Shown here: piece after piece, positions 43,621-53,131 of the stretch
Numbering within the stretch: position 1 is the first letter of the stretch
Layout: every line of letters starts with the position of its first letter
Assembly (NCBI GenBank): GCA_045430345.1
Contig: JAILXT010000001.1
Span: forward strand, 310,001 to 374,000
From: Agarilytica sp045430345
GTDB lineage: Bacteria > Pseudomonadota > Gammaproteobacteria > Pseudomonadales > Cellvibrionaceae
DNA: 64,000 nucleotides
Direction of reading: 5' to 3'
Made by a program: the position numbers and the translations under genes
The notes under the pieces: model-generated
What the model was told of the DNA's origin: nothing
Databases searched by the model: none
What the model saw: only the letters and a program-made list of their open reading frames with translations

Positions 43621-44952
43621 ATGCAAGTTTCCATTGAAACGACTTCAGGTCTTGAGCGTAAATTAACCGTTGGTGTTCCCGCCGACGTGGTCGATAAAGA
43701 AGTGAATAAGCGCTTAAACGAAGCCGCGAAGACAGTTCGTATTAATGGTTTTCGTAAGGGTAAAGTGCCGATTAAAGTAGTGAAGCGTCAGTTTGGTGCA
43801 GGTGTTCGCCAGGAAGTGGTTGGCGACACCATTAACCGCACTTTCTACGAGGCCTTACAAAAAGAATCTATTCGCCCAGCTGGTCAGCCCGCGATTGAAC
43901 CGAAGCAGATGGAAGAGGGTAAAGATTTAGAGTTTGTTGCAACGTTTGAAGTGTACCCGGAAATCGAGCGTGTCGATTTTGAAGGGATTGCCGTAACCCA
44001 GTACGATGCAGATATTACGGACAAAGACATTGATAAAATGATTGATAATTTGCAAAAAGGTCAAGCTGAATGGGTTGATACTAAAGCGCAGATTAAGAAA
44101 GATTTTAAGGTGAATATTAATTTCGCTGGCACTAAAGATGGGGAGTCGTTTGAAGGCGGTTCTGCTGAAAATCATGAGCTTACCATCGGTTCTGGTTCTA
44201 TGATTCCTGGGTTTGAAGACGGAATTGTTGGAATGAAGCCGGGCGAGGAAAAGGATGTAGACGTTACTTTCCCTGACGATTATCAGGTGGAAGATTTACG
44301 CGGTGCGAAAGCAGTATTTAAAATCACCGTTAATAGCTCGCAAAAACAAAAATTACCGGCGCTAGATGATGCGTTTTTTGAAAAGTTTGGGGTAACCGAA
44401 GGCGGAGAAGAAAAATTCCGTGAAGACGTAAAAGGTAATATGGGGCGCGAGAAAGAAAAAGTCCTAAAAAATAAAACCAAACAGCAAGTCATGGATGGTT
44501 TGATTGAAAAGAACCCTATCGATATTCCCTCAGCACTTATTGCTGGCGAGATAGACGCACTTCGCAACCAGACGATTCAGCAATATGGCGGTGCTGTCGC
44601 GAACTTGGATATGAAAGCGTTACTTCCAGATGATATGTTCCGCGATCAAGCCAAGCAACGTACGGCGTTAGGCTTACTTGTTTCTGAAATCGTAGTGAAA
44701 GAAAAGATTGAAGCGGATAAGGATAAAGTGCGAGCGCTTGTTGAAGAGGCTGCCTCTACCTATGCGGATCCAGAAGAGGTTATTAATTATTACTACAGCA
44801 ATGACGAGATGCTAAAAAATGTTGAAGCGGCTGCTTTGGAAGAGCAGGTAGTGGATACAATTCTAGCAAAGGCTGAGTTAACTGAAGTGAAAGTTTCCTA
44901 CGACGAGGCGCTAGAGCCTTTGGCGCCTAAAGAAGGCGAGTCAGCGGAATAG
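43621..44952 (+). CDS. tig: Trigger factor (ribosome-bound chaperone, peptidyl-prolyl isomerase)
   Basis: The 443-residue protein has the N-terminal ribosome-binding signature GFRKGKVP (about residues 43-50), a middle FKBP domain (about 155-245, with ENHELTIGSGSMIPGFEDG), and a helical C-terminal chaperone domain. Trigger factor binds L23 at the exit tunnel and shelters new chains. The gene is first of the conserved tig-clpP-clpX-lon-hupB-ppiD series. Confidence 0.97.
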   Translation: MQVSIETTSGLERKLTVGVPADVVDKEVNKRLNEAAKTVRINGFRKGKVPIKVVKRQFGAGVRQEVVGDTINRTFYEALQKESIRPAGQPAIEPKQMEEGKDLEFVATFEVYPEIERVDFEGIAVTQYDADITDKDIDKMIDNLQKGQAEWVDTKAQIKKDFKVNINFAGTKDGESFEGGSAENHELTIGSGSMIPGFEDGIVGMKPGEEKDVDVTFPDDYQVEDLRGAKAVFKITVNSSQKQKLPALDDAFFEKFGVTEGGEEKFREDVKGNMGREKEKVLKNKTKQQVMDGLIEKNPIDIPSALIAGEIDALRNQTIQQYGGAVANLDMKALLPDDMFRDQAKQRTALGLLVSEIVVKEKIEADKDKVRALVEEAASTYADPEEVINYYYSNDEMLKNVEAAALEEQVVDTILAKAELTEVKVSYDEALEPLAPKEGESAE

Positions 44953-44976
44953 CTTTATCGTTACTGGGCTTTCTTT

Positions 44977-45002
44977 GCCCTCCCGAGTCATACCGGGAGG
45001 GC
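44977..45002 (+). terminator. Hairpin behind tig, probable terminator
   Basis: A perfect 9-bp GC-rich stem (GCCCTCCCG with CGGGAGGGC) has an 8-nt loop. It is followed only by AGTTTGAG, so termination may be weak or factor-aided. Confidence 0.55.
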
Positions 45003-45472
45003 AGTTTGAGCCTGGTATAACGCTACCGTAGAGTGTCCATCATTTATTCAGCAATACCTTCCGCACGTTTCCCTGTCCGTACTGCTCATTTCAATTGAAA
45101 GATAGTCCCTTTCACCGCTTGAGATAAGTGGCTTCCTTTTCTGCAGTGCGAAATTTCTTTGTAGCGTTTATCTTCCCCTTCGGTCTGAAAAACTAAGCGA
45201 ATAAAAACTCACCAATATACGCCAATGTCTCGCTATCTTTTTGAAATTAAAAGCGTTTTGTCATATTAACTGTTAACATCATGACTAAGTTTTCGCACAC
45301 GTTCTGCGATGTTAGGCTAGTCTTTCTATTATGAGGACGTTGGTTGAGTGAGCGTACTCGTGTTGACGTGTTTAGTAGTATGAAATACGAATATATCGCT
45401 CAAAAACTGAGCGCTTTTCTCAGAGCCAAGATCACTAATAAAGAATACGAATAAAATTTTTTGGGGAACACT
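45003..45472 (+). other. Gene-free region upstream of clpP
   Basis: No gene is seen in these 470 bp. The region must carry the clpP promoter, but I could not settle on convincing -35/-10 or heat-shock boxes. Confidence 0.4.
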
Positions 45473-46111
45473 ATGTCCGTTATTGATCCATTCGGTAGTA
45501 GCAACTTGAACGTAGATAATTCACTCGTGCCCATCGTGATTGAGCAGACCGCACGTGGCGAGCGTTCGTTTGATATTTATTCGCGTCTATTAAAGGAACG
45601 TGTGATTTTTCTGGTTGGCCAAGTTGAAGATCATATGGCGAACTTGGTTGTGGCGCAGCTGCTTTTTCTAGAGGCGGAAAACCCCGATAAAGATATTCAT
45701 TTATATATTAATTCGCCTGGCGGCTCTGTTACTGCCGGCCTCTCCATCTATGACACTATGCAGTTCATCAAGCCCAATGTGAGCACTATGTGTATTGGGC
45801 AGGCATGTAGTATGGGCGCGTTTTTATTAACCGCGGGTGCTGAAGGTAAGCGCTTCTGTTTGCCGAATTCTCGTGTGATGATTCATCAGCCCTCAGGCGG
45901 TGCGCAAGGCCAAGCATCGGATATTCATATTCATGCGCAAGAGATATTAAAGATTCGTTCAAAATTGAATGAAATTATGGCGAAACACACAGGTCGTTCT
46001 ATCGAAGACATCGAGCGAGATACTGAGCGTGATAACTTTATGAGCGCTCAGGAGTCTCAAGAATATGGTTTGATTGATAAAGTGCTCGACGAGCGCAGTG
46101 GCAACGAATAA
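45473..46111 (+). CDS. clpP: ATP-dependent Clp protease, proteolytic subunit
   Basis: The 212-residue serine protease has the catalytic triad Ser113 (GQACSMGAF), His138 (VMIHQPSGG) and Asp187 (ERDNFM), and the INSPGGSV oxyanion strand. It forms two stacked heptamers fed by ClpX or ClpA. ATG 45473 with GGGGA 5 nt upstream is chosen over the in-frame TTG 45461. A Cys precedes the nucleophile where many ClpPs have Ala; this is harmless in known variants. Confidence 0.97.
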   Translation: MSVIDPFGSSNLNVDNSLVPIVIEQTARGERSFDIYSRLLKERVIFLVGQVEDHMANLVVAQLLFLEAENPDKDIHLYINSPGGSVTAGLSIYDTMQFIKPNVSTMCIGQACSMGAFLLTAGAEGKRFCLPNSRVMIHQPSGGAQGQASDIHIHAQEILKIRSKLNEIMAKHTGRSIEDIERDTERDNFMSAQESQEYGLIDKVLDERSGNE

Positions 46112-46381
46112 TTGGTTTTAGACTCAGTGCTTATATGTAATTTAACGCTATAAGCGCTTGAGTTCGAATATGGAAGTAAAAAGGAAATACGTGACAGTCA
46201 TTTGAAAATGGCGTTCGGATTTCGGTTTTGGTGAAAAAACCACCAAAGCTCCCTTTGCAATGGCCAGATTCGGACTAATATAGGTATGCAGGCAGAAAAT
46301 ATAGAGGCCTGCACTTGAAAGTTAGCCTTAAAACAAGCATCTTGTTGAAAGGTTGTATTAAAGAGAGAGTTGGAGATTCAG

Positions 46382-47671
46382 ATGCCCGACCAAAAAGGTG
46401 ATAACGAAGATAACGGCAAGCTGCTGTATTGCTCGTTCTGTGGCAAAAGTCAGCATGAGGTCCGTAAGCTAATAGCGGGGCCCTCTGTGTTCATCTGTGA
46501 TGAATGCGTAGAGTTATGCAACGATATCATTCGTGAAGAGATTCAAGAAAGTACCACCGAAGGTAAGGGCGAAAAGCTCCCCACGCCTAAAGAGATTTCT
46601 GAGACCTTAGACGAGTATGTTATCGGTCAACGTGATGCCAAGAAAGTACTCGCTGTAGCGGTCTATAACCACTACAAGCGCCTGAGAATGGGTGATGGTA
46701 AGAAGTCGAAAGACGACGTTGAGCTAGGCAAGAGTAATATCCTACTTGTTGGCCCAACCGGGAGTGGTAAGACGCTACTCGCTGAGACGCTAGCACGCAT
46801 GTTGAATGTTCCGTTCACTGTGGCAGATGCTACAACCCTAACGGAAGCCGGCTATGTCGGTGAAGACGTCGAAAACATCATTCAAAAGCTGCTCCAAAAA
46901 TGCGATTACGACGTTGATAAAGCCCAGCAGGGCATTGTCTACATCGATGAAATCGACAAAATCTCTCGTAAGTCAGATAACCCCTCAATTACACGAGATG
47001 TCAGCGGCGAAGGTGTTCAGCAGGCGCTATTGAAGTTGATCGAGGGGACGATTGCCTCGGTTCCTCCTCAAGGCGGGCGCAAGCATCCGCAGCAGGAATT
47101 CTTACAGGTTGATACGTCGAATATCTTGTTTGTGTGTGGCGGCGCGTTCGCCGGCCTAGATAAGGTGATTCGAGATCGCTCAGAGAAGGGCGGTATTGGG
47201 TTTAGCGCTGAAGTGAAAAGCAAAGACTCTAATAAGAACGTTGGGGAGACACTAAAAGACCTCGAACCTGAAGATCTCGTTCGCTACGGTTTGATCCCAG
47301 AGTTTGTCGGCCGTCTACCGGTTATCGCAACCTTGGATGAGCTGGATAAAGCAGCGCTTGTTACGATTCTTACGGAGCCTAAAAACTCCTTAGTGAAGCA
47401 GTATGGCAAGCTCTTCGATATGGAAGGTGTTGAAGTCGATTTCCGAGTTGAAGCTTTAGATGCCGTTGCAGAAAAAGCTATGGAGCGGAAAACCGGTGCT
47501 CGCGGTCTACGTTCTATTATGGAAAACGTTTTGCTCGATACGATGTACCGACTGCCTTCGGAGGAAGGTGTTTCTAAGGTGGTGGTAGATGAAGCCGTGA
47601 TCAAGGGCGAGTCGGAACCGCTTTTAGTTTATGAAGCCCCTGAGCCGCAAAAGGCTTTGCCAGAAGAGTAG
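46382..47671 (+). CDS. clpX: ATP-dependent Clp protease, ATP-binding subunit ClpX
   Basis: The 429-residue AAA+ unfoldase has an N-terminal zinc domain (CSFCGKSQ...CDECVELC), Walker A GPTGSGKT, Walker B IVYIDEIDK and the pore/RKH segment RKSDNPSITRDVSGEGVQ. It feeds substrates to ClpP. GGAG at 46372-46375 is 6 nt before ATG 46382, which decides the start. It is 270 bp from clpP, so it may have its own promoter, and it ends at a clear terminator. Confidence 0.97.
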   Translation: MPDQKGDNEDNGKLLYCSFCGKSQHEVRKLIAGPSVFICDECVELCNDIIREEIQESTTEGKGEKLPTPKEISETLDEYVIGQRDAKKVLAVAVYNHYKRLRMGDGKKSKDDVELGKSNILLVGPTGSGKTLLAETLARMLNVPFTVADATTLTEAGYVGEDVENIIQKLLQKCDYDVDKAQQGIVYIDEIDKISRKSDNPSITRDVSGEGVQQALLKLIEGTIASVPPQGGRKHPQQEFLQVDTSNILFVCGGAFAGLDKVIRDRSEKGGIGFSAEVKSKDSNKNVGETLKDLEPEDLVRYGLIPEFVGRLPVIATLDELDKAALVTILTEPKNSLVKQYGKLFDMEGVEVDFRVEALDAVAEKAMERKTGARGLRSIMENVLLDTMYRLPSEEGVSKVVVDEAVIKGESEPLLVYEAPEPQKALPEE

Positions 47672-47697
47672 TTGGTTGAAGTTTGATCGATGACGTC

Positions 47698-47725
47698 AAA
47701 AGGGGCTAAGAAAGGCCCCTTTTTT
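47698..47725 (+). terminator. Intrinsic terminator of clpX
   Basis: AAAAGGGGC pairs with GCCCCTTTT around an 8-nt loop and runs into six T residues. Confidence 0.9.
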
Positions 47726-47733
47726 GATTCTCG

Positions 47734-47769
47734 CTTGTAATTTAACTGAACTGCCCCCAATCTTATAAT
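47734..47769 (+). promoter_or_regulatory. Candidate overlapping sigma-70 and heat-shock promoters of lon
   Basis: TTTAAC (47741-47746), a 17-bp spacer and TATAAT (47764-47769) form a fair sigma-70 promoter. On the same stretch CTTGTAA (47734-47740) and CCCCCAATCT (47754-47763) are spaced like a sigma-32 promoter. Heat-shock control of lon is established in enterobacteria; here it is inferred from the boxes. Confidence 0.45.
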
Positions 47770-47797
47770 TTGAACATTTACTATTTTGAGGTCATGA

Positions 47798-50218
47798 ATG
47801 GATCCTATGGAATCATCCTCTCCTGAATCGCCAATTCCATTACTTCCCTTACGGGACGTGGTGGTTTATCCCCATATGGTTATTCCTTTATTTGTTGGTC
47901 GAGCCAAATCAATTGCAGCGTTAGAGCGAGCAATGGCGGACGATAAACAGGTTTTACTCGTTGCCCAAAAGCACGCGTCTGTTGACGAGCCTGGAAAGGG
48001 TGATTTGTATGAGTGCGGCACGATAGCGACGGTCTTACAGTTACTTAAACTACCCGATGGTACTGTGAAGGTACTGGTTGAAGGTCAAAGTCGAGCGAAC
48101 ATTATCGATGTCGTTGAGCAAGACGAATATTTTTTGGCCGAGTTTTCCGATTTCGAAGATGAAAGCGATCAAGAAACAAAAGCTTTGGATATGCTAACGC
48201 GAACCTTGCTGTCGCGTTTTGAGCACTATGTTAATTTGAGTAAAAAAGTCCCTGCAGAAGTTATGACCTCTCTGAGCGGGATCGACGAGCCGGGTAGGTT
48301 AGCGGATACGATTGCCGCGCATATGTCCCTTGAGCTTGCGCAGAAGCAAGAAATTCTTGAAATCATTTCTATCCGTGAGCGCCTGGAGCATTTGGTTGGG
48401 TTGATGGAAGCCGAAGTCGATTTGTTTCAGGTTGAGAAGCGTATTCGTGGTCGCGTCAAAAAGCAGATGGAAAAAAGCCAGCGCGAGTATTACCTCAATG
48501 AGCAAATGAAGGCCATCCAAAAAGAATTGGGTGATATGGGCGAAGAGGGGAATGAGGGAGACGAGCTGGAGAAAAAAATCAGCGATGTCGGTATGCCCAA
48601 AGAAGCCCAAGAAAAGGCCATGGCTGAACTGAATAAACTGAAGATGATGTCGCCAATGTCAGCTGAGGCGTCCGTAGTGCGGGCCTATATAGACTGGATG
48701 GTGAATGTTCCTTGGTCCAAGCGGAGCAAAGTGAAACACGATCTAGAGCGTGCAGAGCGCATTCTAGAAGAAGATCATTACGGTCTTGAAGAGGTTAAAG
48801 AGCGAATCCTTGAATATCTCGCGGTTCAAAAGCGCGTGAAGAAAGTTAAAGGCCCGATTTTGTGTTTGGTGGGCCCTCCAGGTGTCGGTAAAACATCGTT
48901 AGGGGAGTCAATCGCTCGATCAACCAATCGTAAGTTTGTAAGGATGGCCTTAGGTGGCGTCCGTGATGAAGCCGAGATTCGAGGCCATCGTCGCACTTAC
49001 ATTGGGTCTATGCCAGGAAAGCTTGTTCAAAAAATGTCGAAAGCAGGCGTGAAAAACCCACTCTTTCTTTTGGATGAAATTGACAAGATGGGGATGGATC
49101 ATCGTGGCGATCCCGCATCGGCACTGTTGGAAGTGCTTGATCCAGAGCAAAATACTACCTTTAACGATCATTACTTAGAGGTGGATTATGATTTGTCAGA
49201 CGTCATGTTTGTATGCACCTCGAATACGATGAATATTCCGGGTCCGTTATTGGATCGTATGGAAGTTATTCGTATCCCAGGCTACACCGAGGATGAAAAA
49301 CTTAATATTGCGAGTCGTTATTTGATTCCTAAACAGATGAAGAATAACGGTCTGAAAAAATCTGAAATCACAATAGAAGATGATGCTATTCGTGATGTCG
49401 TAAGGTATTACACGCGTGAAGCGGGTGTTCGTGGTCTTGATCGTGAAATTGCGAAACTTTGCCGCAAGGTAGTCACAAAGAATGTGAAAGCTAAGTCTAA
49501 TGATAACGTAGTTATCGTTGCAAAAGATTTGGAAGATTACTTGGGTGTCCGCAAGGCAGACTACGGGAAAGCCGAGGATGAAAACCAGATTGGTCAGGTG
49601 ACCGGTTTGGCCTGGACTCAAGTCGGTGGCGAGTTACTGACAATTGAATCTTCCGCCGTACGCGGTAAAGGGCGCTTTACGAAAACAGGTTCGCTTGGCG
49701 ATGTTATGCAGGAGTCTATTCAGGCTGCGATGACTGTTGTGCGATCGCGAGGCCAAGTCATTGGCTTGGCTCCTGACTTTCAGGAAAAGCTCGACCTACA
49801 TATTCACGTCCCTGAAGGCGCAACGCCCAAAGATGGCCCAAGTGCAGGAATTGCAATGTGTACAGCCTTGGTGTCGGTGTATACCAGTATTCCTGTTCGT
49901 TCAGATGTGGCAATGACCGGGGAGATCACCTTACGTGGTGAGGTGTTAAAAATCGGTGGTTTAAAAGAAAAGCTTTTAGCTGCACATCGTGGTGGAATCA
50001 AAACGGTGATCATACCAAAGGACAATGAAGCAGATCTTCGTGATATCCCAGATAACATCAAAAATGACCTGACCATACTGGCTGTGAAGTGGATTGATGA
50101 AGTACTTGAAGTGGCTCTGCAGTACATGCCCACGCCCCTGAGCGACGAGGAATACGAGGCGTTAGAGGCGAAAGCGAATGAGCCAAATAATGACAAAAAT
50201 AGAATAAGCACCCATTAG
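47798..50218 (+). CDS. lon: ATP-dependent protease Lon
   Basis: The 806-residue protein has the N-terminal substrate-recognition domain (PLLPLRDVVVYPHMVIPLFV), a coiled helical region (QREYYLNEQMKAIQKELG), a AAA+ module with Walker A LVGPPGVGKTSL and Walker B LFLLDEIDK. The C-terminal protease domain has the catalytic Ser in GATPKDGPSAGIAM and the paired Lys further on in LKEKLLAAHRGG. Lon degrades misfolded and regulatory proteins. Length is normal for the LonA class. Confidence 0.98.
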   Translation: MDPMESSSPESPIPLLPLRDVVVYPHMVIPLFVGRAKSIAALERAMADDKQVLLVAQKHASVDEPGKGDLYECGTIATVLQLLKLPDGTVKVLVEGQSRANIIDVVEQDEYFLAEFSDFEDESDQETKALDMLTRTLLSRFEHYVNLSKKVPAEVMTSLSGIDEPGRLADTIAAHMSLELAQKQEILEIISIRERLEHLVGLMEAEVDLFQVEKRIRGRVKKQMEKSQREYYLNEQMKAIQKELGDMGEEGNEGDELEKKISDVGMPKEAQEKAMAELNKLKMMSPMSAEASVVRAYIDWMVNVPWSKRSKVKHDLERAERILEEDHYGLEEVKERILEYLAVQKRVKKVKGPILCLVGPPGVGKTSLGESIARSTNRKFVRMALGGVRDEAEIRGHRRTYIGSMPGKLVQKMSKAGVKNPLFLLDEIDKMGMDHRGDPASALLEVLDPEQNTTFNDHYLEVDYDLSDVMFVCTSNTMNIPGPLLDRMEVIRIPGYTEDEKLNIASRYLIPKQMKNNGLKKSEITIEDDAIRDVVRYYTREAGVRGLDREIAKLCRKVVTKNVKAKSNDNVVIVAKDLEDYLGVRKADYGKAEDENQIGQVTGLAWTQVGGELLTIESSAVRGKGRFTKTGSLGDVMQESIQAAMTVVRSRGQVIGLAPDFQEKLDLHIHVPEGATPKDGPSAGIAMCTALVSVYTSIPVRSDVAMTGEITLRGEVLKIGGLKEKLLAAHRGGIKTVIIPKDNEADLRDIPDNIKNDLTILAVKWIDEVLEVALQYMPTPLSDEEYEALEAKANEPNNDKNRISTH

Positions 50219-50661
50219 ATTATTCTTATTTACGCCAAAGTTGGTTGATTTACATGCAGTTCATCGAGGTTTTACATAAACAAGAATAAATACCGTATTT
50301 CATTCTTGACCGGTATGATCCCAATTGGTATAAATCGCAATTCGTTGTGGCTTTCGGGTTTCCAGTCGGAGCAATAGATAGCGAGGCACCTGGGCTAAAG
50401 GCCTGGTATAAAAGATAGGTACAGAAGAGCGCAAGTGGGTGAGCCCATCTAAGGGGAGAATGACATTCAATCTCGTTACTATTACCGTAGCAAGGTGGGT
50501 TGTTAGCTGATTAGTTGGGCTTGGTATGGAATCTTGTGTTCAATGTTTTGTTCGAATGCAAAGCATTGAACAGTGCCAAAGTTGTCAAATACTACTTCTA
50601 TAAAATGAAGTGATAATTTTAAGTTTTACGAAGTTAAATTCGAATAATAAAGGGGTTAATG
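50219..50661 (+). other. Gene-free region upstream of hupB with nested inverted repeats
   Basis: No gene is seen in this spacer. GTTCAATG (50538-50545) and CATTGAAC (50564-50571) are perfect 8-bp arms. Inside, AATGC-AAA-GCATT can pair instead, so two alternative hairpins compete. They lie about 90 bp before hupB and could act in its leader. Confidence 0.4.
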
Positions 50662-50934
50662 GTGAATAAATCAGAATTGGTTGAAGCAATTGCAGGTTCT
50701 GCAGATATTTCAAAAGCAGCAGCAGGACGTGCGTTGGATGCGATAACAGACTCGATTGCGAACGCGTTGAAAGAGGGTGATCAAGTGGCGCTTGTAGGCT
50801 TTGGTACTTTCCTTGTTAAAGAGCGTGCGGCGCGTACAGGTAGAAACCCTCAAACGGGTGAACCAATTGAAATTGCTGCTGCAAAAATCCCTTCTTTTAA
50901 AGCGGGTAAAGCTTTAAAAGATGCGGTTAACTAA
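50662..50934 (+). CDS. hupB: DNA-binding protein HU-beta
   Basis: HU is an abundant nucleoid protein. The protein shows NKSELVEAIAGSADISKAAA, VGFGTFLVKER and RTGRNPQTGEPIEIAAAK, all standard. GTG 50662 gives 90 residues, the usual HU-beta length, and is 6 nt from AGGGG (50651-50655); the ATG immediately before (50659) is only 3 nt away. A terminator follows at 51028. Confidence 0.96.
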   Translation: MNKSELVEAIAGSADISKAAAGRALDAITDSIANALKEGDQVALVGFGTFLVKERAARTGRNPQTGEPIEIAAAKIPSFKAGKALKDAVN

Positions 50935-51027
50935 GATTTTTAAACGATCTTATTCATAGAGTTTTATTCGGGTTGATAGCGGCAACGCTAAAATAGTGAC
51001 ATCGCTAATCATGATAGAACTTTAGAT

Positions 51028-51058
51028 AAAAAAAGGCGCAAACGATGCGCCTTTTTTT
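51028..51058 (+). terminator. Intrinsic terminator of hupB
   Basis: AAAAAAAGGCGCA pairs perfectly with TGCGCCTTTTTTT around the loop AACGA. Confidence 0.93.
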
Positions 51059-51146
51059 ATATGCTGAAATAACATAAAACTACAAAATCAGCGCGTTAGA
51101 TAGATGAGATATAAACCAGGACCAAATAAATACAAAAGGTGAAACA

Positions 51147-53021
51147 ATGCTGCTAAATATTCGTGAGAACTTAAAAGGTACCGTGGTTGCCGGAGTGGTT
51201 CTTTTACTCTTCGTGGTGCCCTTAGTATTGACTGGGGTCGGTGGTTCGTTCTTGGGGAGCGCCGCTGGCACTAATGCGGCATCTGTTGATGGAAAGAATA
51301 TTTCCGAAACTGATTTACGTCGCGCGATTTATCAAAGAAAGCAACAGTTGCTTAGCCAGGAAAATGTTGATGCCAATGCCGACTTTCTTAAAGATGAGAA
51401 CCTTCGTGGCCCCGTTTTAGATGGTCTAACTCAGCGAGCAGCGATTGTTGTTTCAGCAAAAAGTGGCGGTATGGGCGTTTCAGATAAAACCCTAGTGGAT
51501 ACAATTCGCGACATCCCGGATTTCTCCATCGATGGTAAATTCGATAATCAAACCTATCAGCGGCTGTTATCCAGCCTTGGTTATACGCCTGCAAGCTTTA
51601 AGATGCAGCTGCACGAAGACTTGTTGGCCGCTCAGCATCGCCAAGGTATACAGGCATCTGCTTTCTCAACTGATCAAGAGATTGACTCTTTGGTTTCTTT
51701 AACTCAGCAGAAACGTTCGTTTTTTACAGTCAAAGTACCTAAATCACAGGTTGAAAAAGATGTAAGTGTGAGCGAAGAAGAGATTGCTGCACACTACGAA
51801 GAAAAGAAGTCCTCGTTTATAGAAGAAGAGAAGCTTTCTGTTCAGTACCTAGAACTATCTACAGACGAAATCTCGTCAAGCATCGAGATCAGTGAAGATG
51901 ATGTGAAAGCGCAGTTTGAACAGGAGTTGGCGGAGTTCAAAACCTCTGCAGAATATGAAATAGCTCATATTCTCATAGAAGAAAAAGAGAATCAGGCTGA
52001 GCAGATCGAAGCCTTGACGCAGAAGTTATCTGCTGATGCCGACTTTGGTGAACTCGTGGCCGAATTCTCAGATGACAGTGGTTCGAAAGACAGCGGTGGT
52101 AACCTTGGTGTTCTGACTAAGGGTATTTTTCCGGAAGCATTTGAGCAGGCGGTTTATGCTTTGGATGAAGGGCAAGTTTCTGGTGCTGTTGTTACTGATG
52201 CCGGTACGCATTTCATTAAAGTTTTGTCTAAAAAGGTAGAAGCCGCGCCTACATTTGATTCTCGTAAAACCGCGATAGAAAATGCGCTTAAGCTAGCCGA
52301 AGCAGAACAAATTTTTGCGGATAACCTTGATCAGTTGGGTGAGTTGACTTTTAGTAGCCCTGATTTACAAGCTGCGGCGGATGCGTTGAATATTAAGCTG
52401 AAAACAACGGCTACTTTTACACGTAACCGTGGTGTTGGTGTGGCAAATAATGCCGAGTTTCGTGAAGTGGCCTATAGCGATGAAGTGCTGAACAAAGGTT
52501 ACAACAGTCGTGTGATTGAGCTTTCGAATAATCAGGCCATCGTGCTTCATAAGCAGGAGCATCATCCTGAGCGTATTAAGGCGTTGGATGAAGTTAAAGC
52601 GAGTATTAGTAAAACCTTAACCGAGCAAAAAATTGATGAGGCATTAACTTCGCTTGTTGACGGGCTTACTGAAAAACTTAAGGTTGGTGAAAGCCCAGAT
52701 ACCGTTGCTAAAGCTGAAAGTTATGAATACAAAGCCTATGACAAGGTCGCAAGAACCTCGTCTGACGCTAGTTTCCAAGTGAACAGCAAAGCCTTTGCTA
52801 TGAGTTTGGGTGACGAGAGCGTTGTCTATGATTCCGTTGCGGATCGTGATGGGAATCATACGGTTATTGGCCTCAGCGAAGTAATCGCTGGTTCGCGTAA
52901 AGATATCAAAGATCAGCAATATAAAGGTTTGGCGACTCAGCTGGTGATTCAAAGCTCTCGCTTTGAAAATACAAACTATGAAGAGCAAGTCGTTGCGGAT
53001 GCAGATATCGATATTAATTAA
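51147..53021 (+). CDS. ppiD: Periplasmic chaperone/peptidyl-prolyl isomerase PpiD
   Basis: PpiD is anchored in the inner membrane next to the Sec translocon and helps exported proteins fold. The 624-residue protein has an N-terminal anchor (GTVVAGVVLLLFVVPLVLTGVG), SurA-like helical regions, and a parvulin domain around residues 265-355 (EYEIAHILIEEKE, SDDSGSKDSGGNLGVLTKG, FEQAVYALDEGQVSGAVVTD). A large C-terminal region follows. It sits 212 bp behind hupB, its usual neighbour. Confidence 0.95.
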   Translation: MLLNIRENLKGTVVAGVVLLLFVVPLVLTGVGGSFLGSAAGTNAASVDGKNISETDLRRAIYQRKQQLLSQENVDANADFLKDENLRGPVLDGLTQRAAIVVSAKSGGMGVSDKTLVDTIRDIPDFSIDGKFDNQTYQRLLSSLGYTPASFKMQLHEDLLAAQHRQGIQASAFSTDQEIDSLVSLTQQKRSFFTVKVPKSQVEKDVSVSEEEIAAHYEEKKSSFIEEEKLSVQYLELSTDEISSSIEISEDDVKAQFEQELAEFKTSAEYEIAHILIEEKENQAEQIEALTQKLSADADFGELVAEFSDDSGSKDSGGNLGVLTKGIFPEAFEQAVYALDEGQVSGAVVTDAGTHFIKVLSKKVEAAPTFDSRKTAIENALKLAEAEQIFADNLDQLGELTFSSPDLQAAADALNIKLKTTATFTRNRGVGVANNAEFREVAYSDEVLNKGYNSRVIELSNNQAIVLHKQEHHPERIKALDEVKASISKTLTEQKIDEALTSLVDGLTEKLKVGESPDTVAKAESYEYKAYDKVARTSSDASFQVNSKAFAMSLGDESVVYDSVADRDGNHTVIGLSEVIAGSRKDIKDQQYKGLATQLVIQSSRFENTNYEEQVVADADIDIN

Positions 53022-53043
53022 ATTTCGTTTTCACAGATGATTT

Positions 53044-53081
53044 AAAGAGCAGGCTGAGATGATTGGTCTGCTCTTTTCTTT
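53044..53081 (+). terminator. Terminator of ppiD
   Basis: AAAGAGCAG (53044-53052) pairs with CTGCTCTTT (53068-53076) and is followed by a T-rich tail. Confidence 0.8.
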
Positions 53082-53131
53082 TGTCTCTCTTTAAATCTGA
53101 AAGAAACTTCCTTATTTAAGGCTAATTTCAC

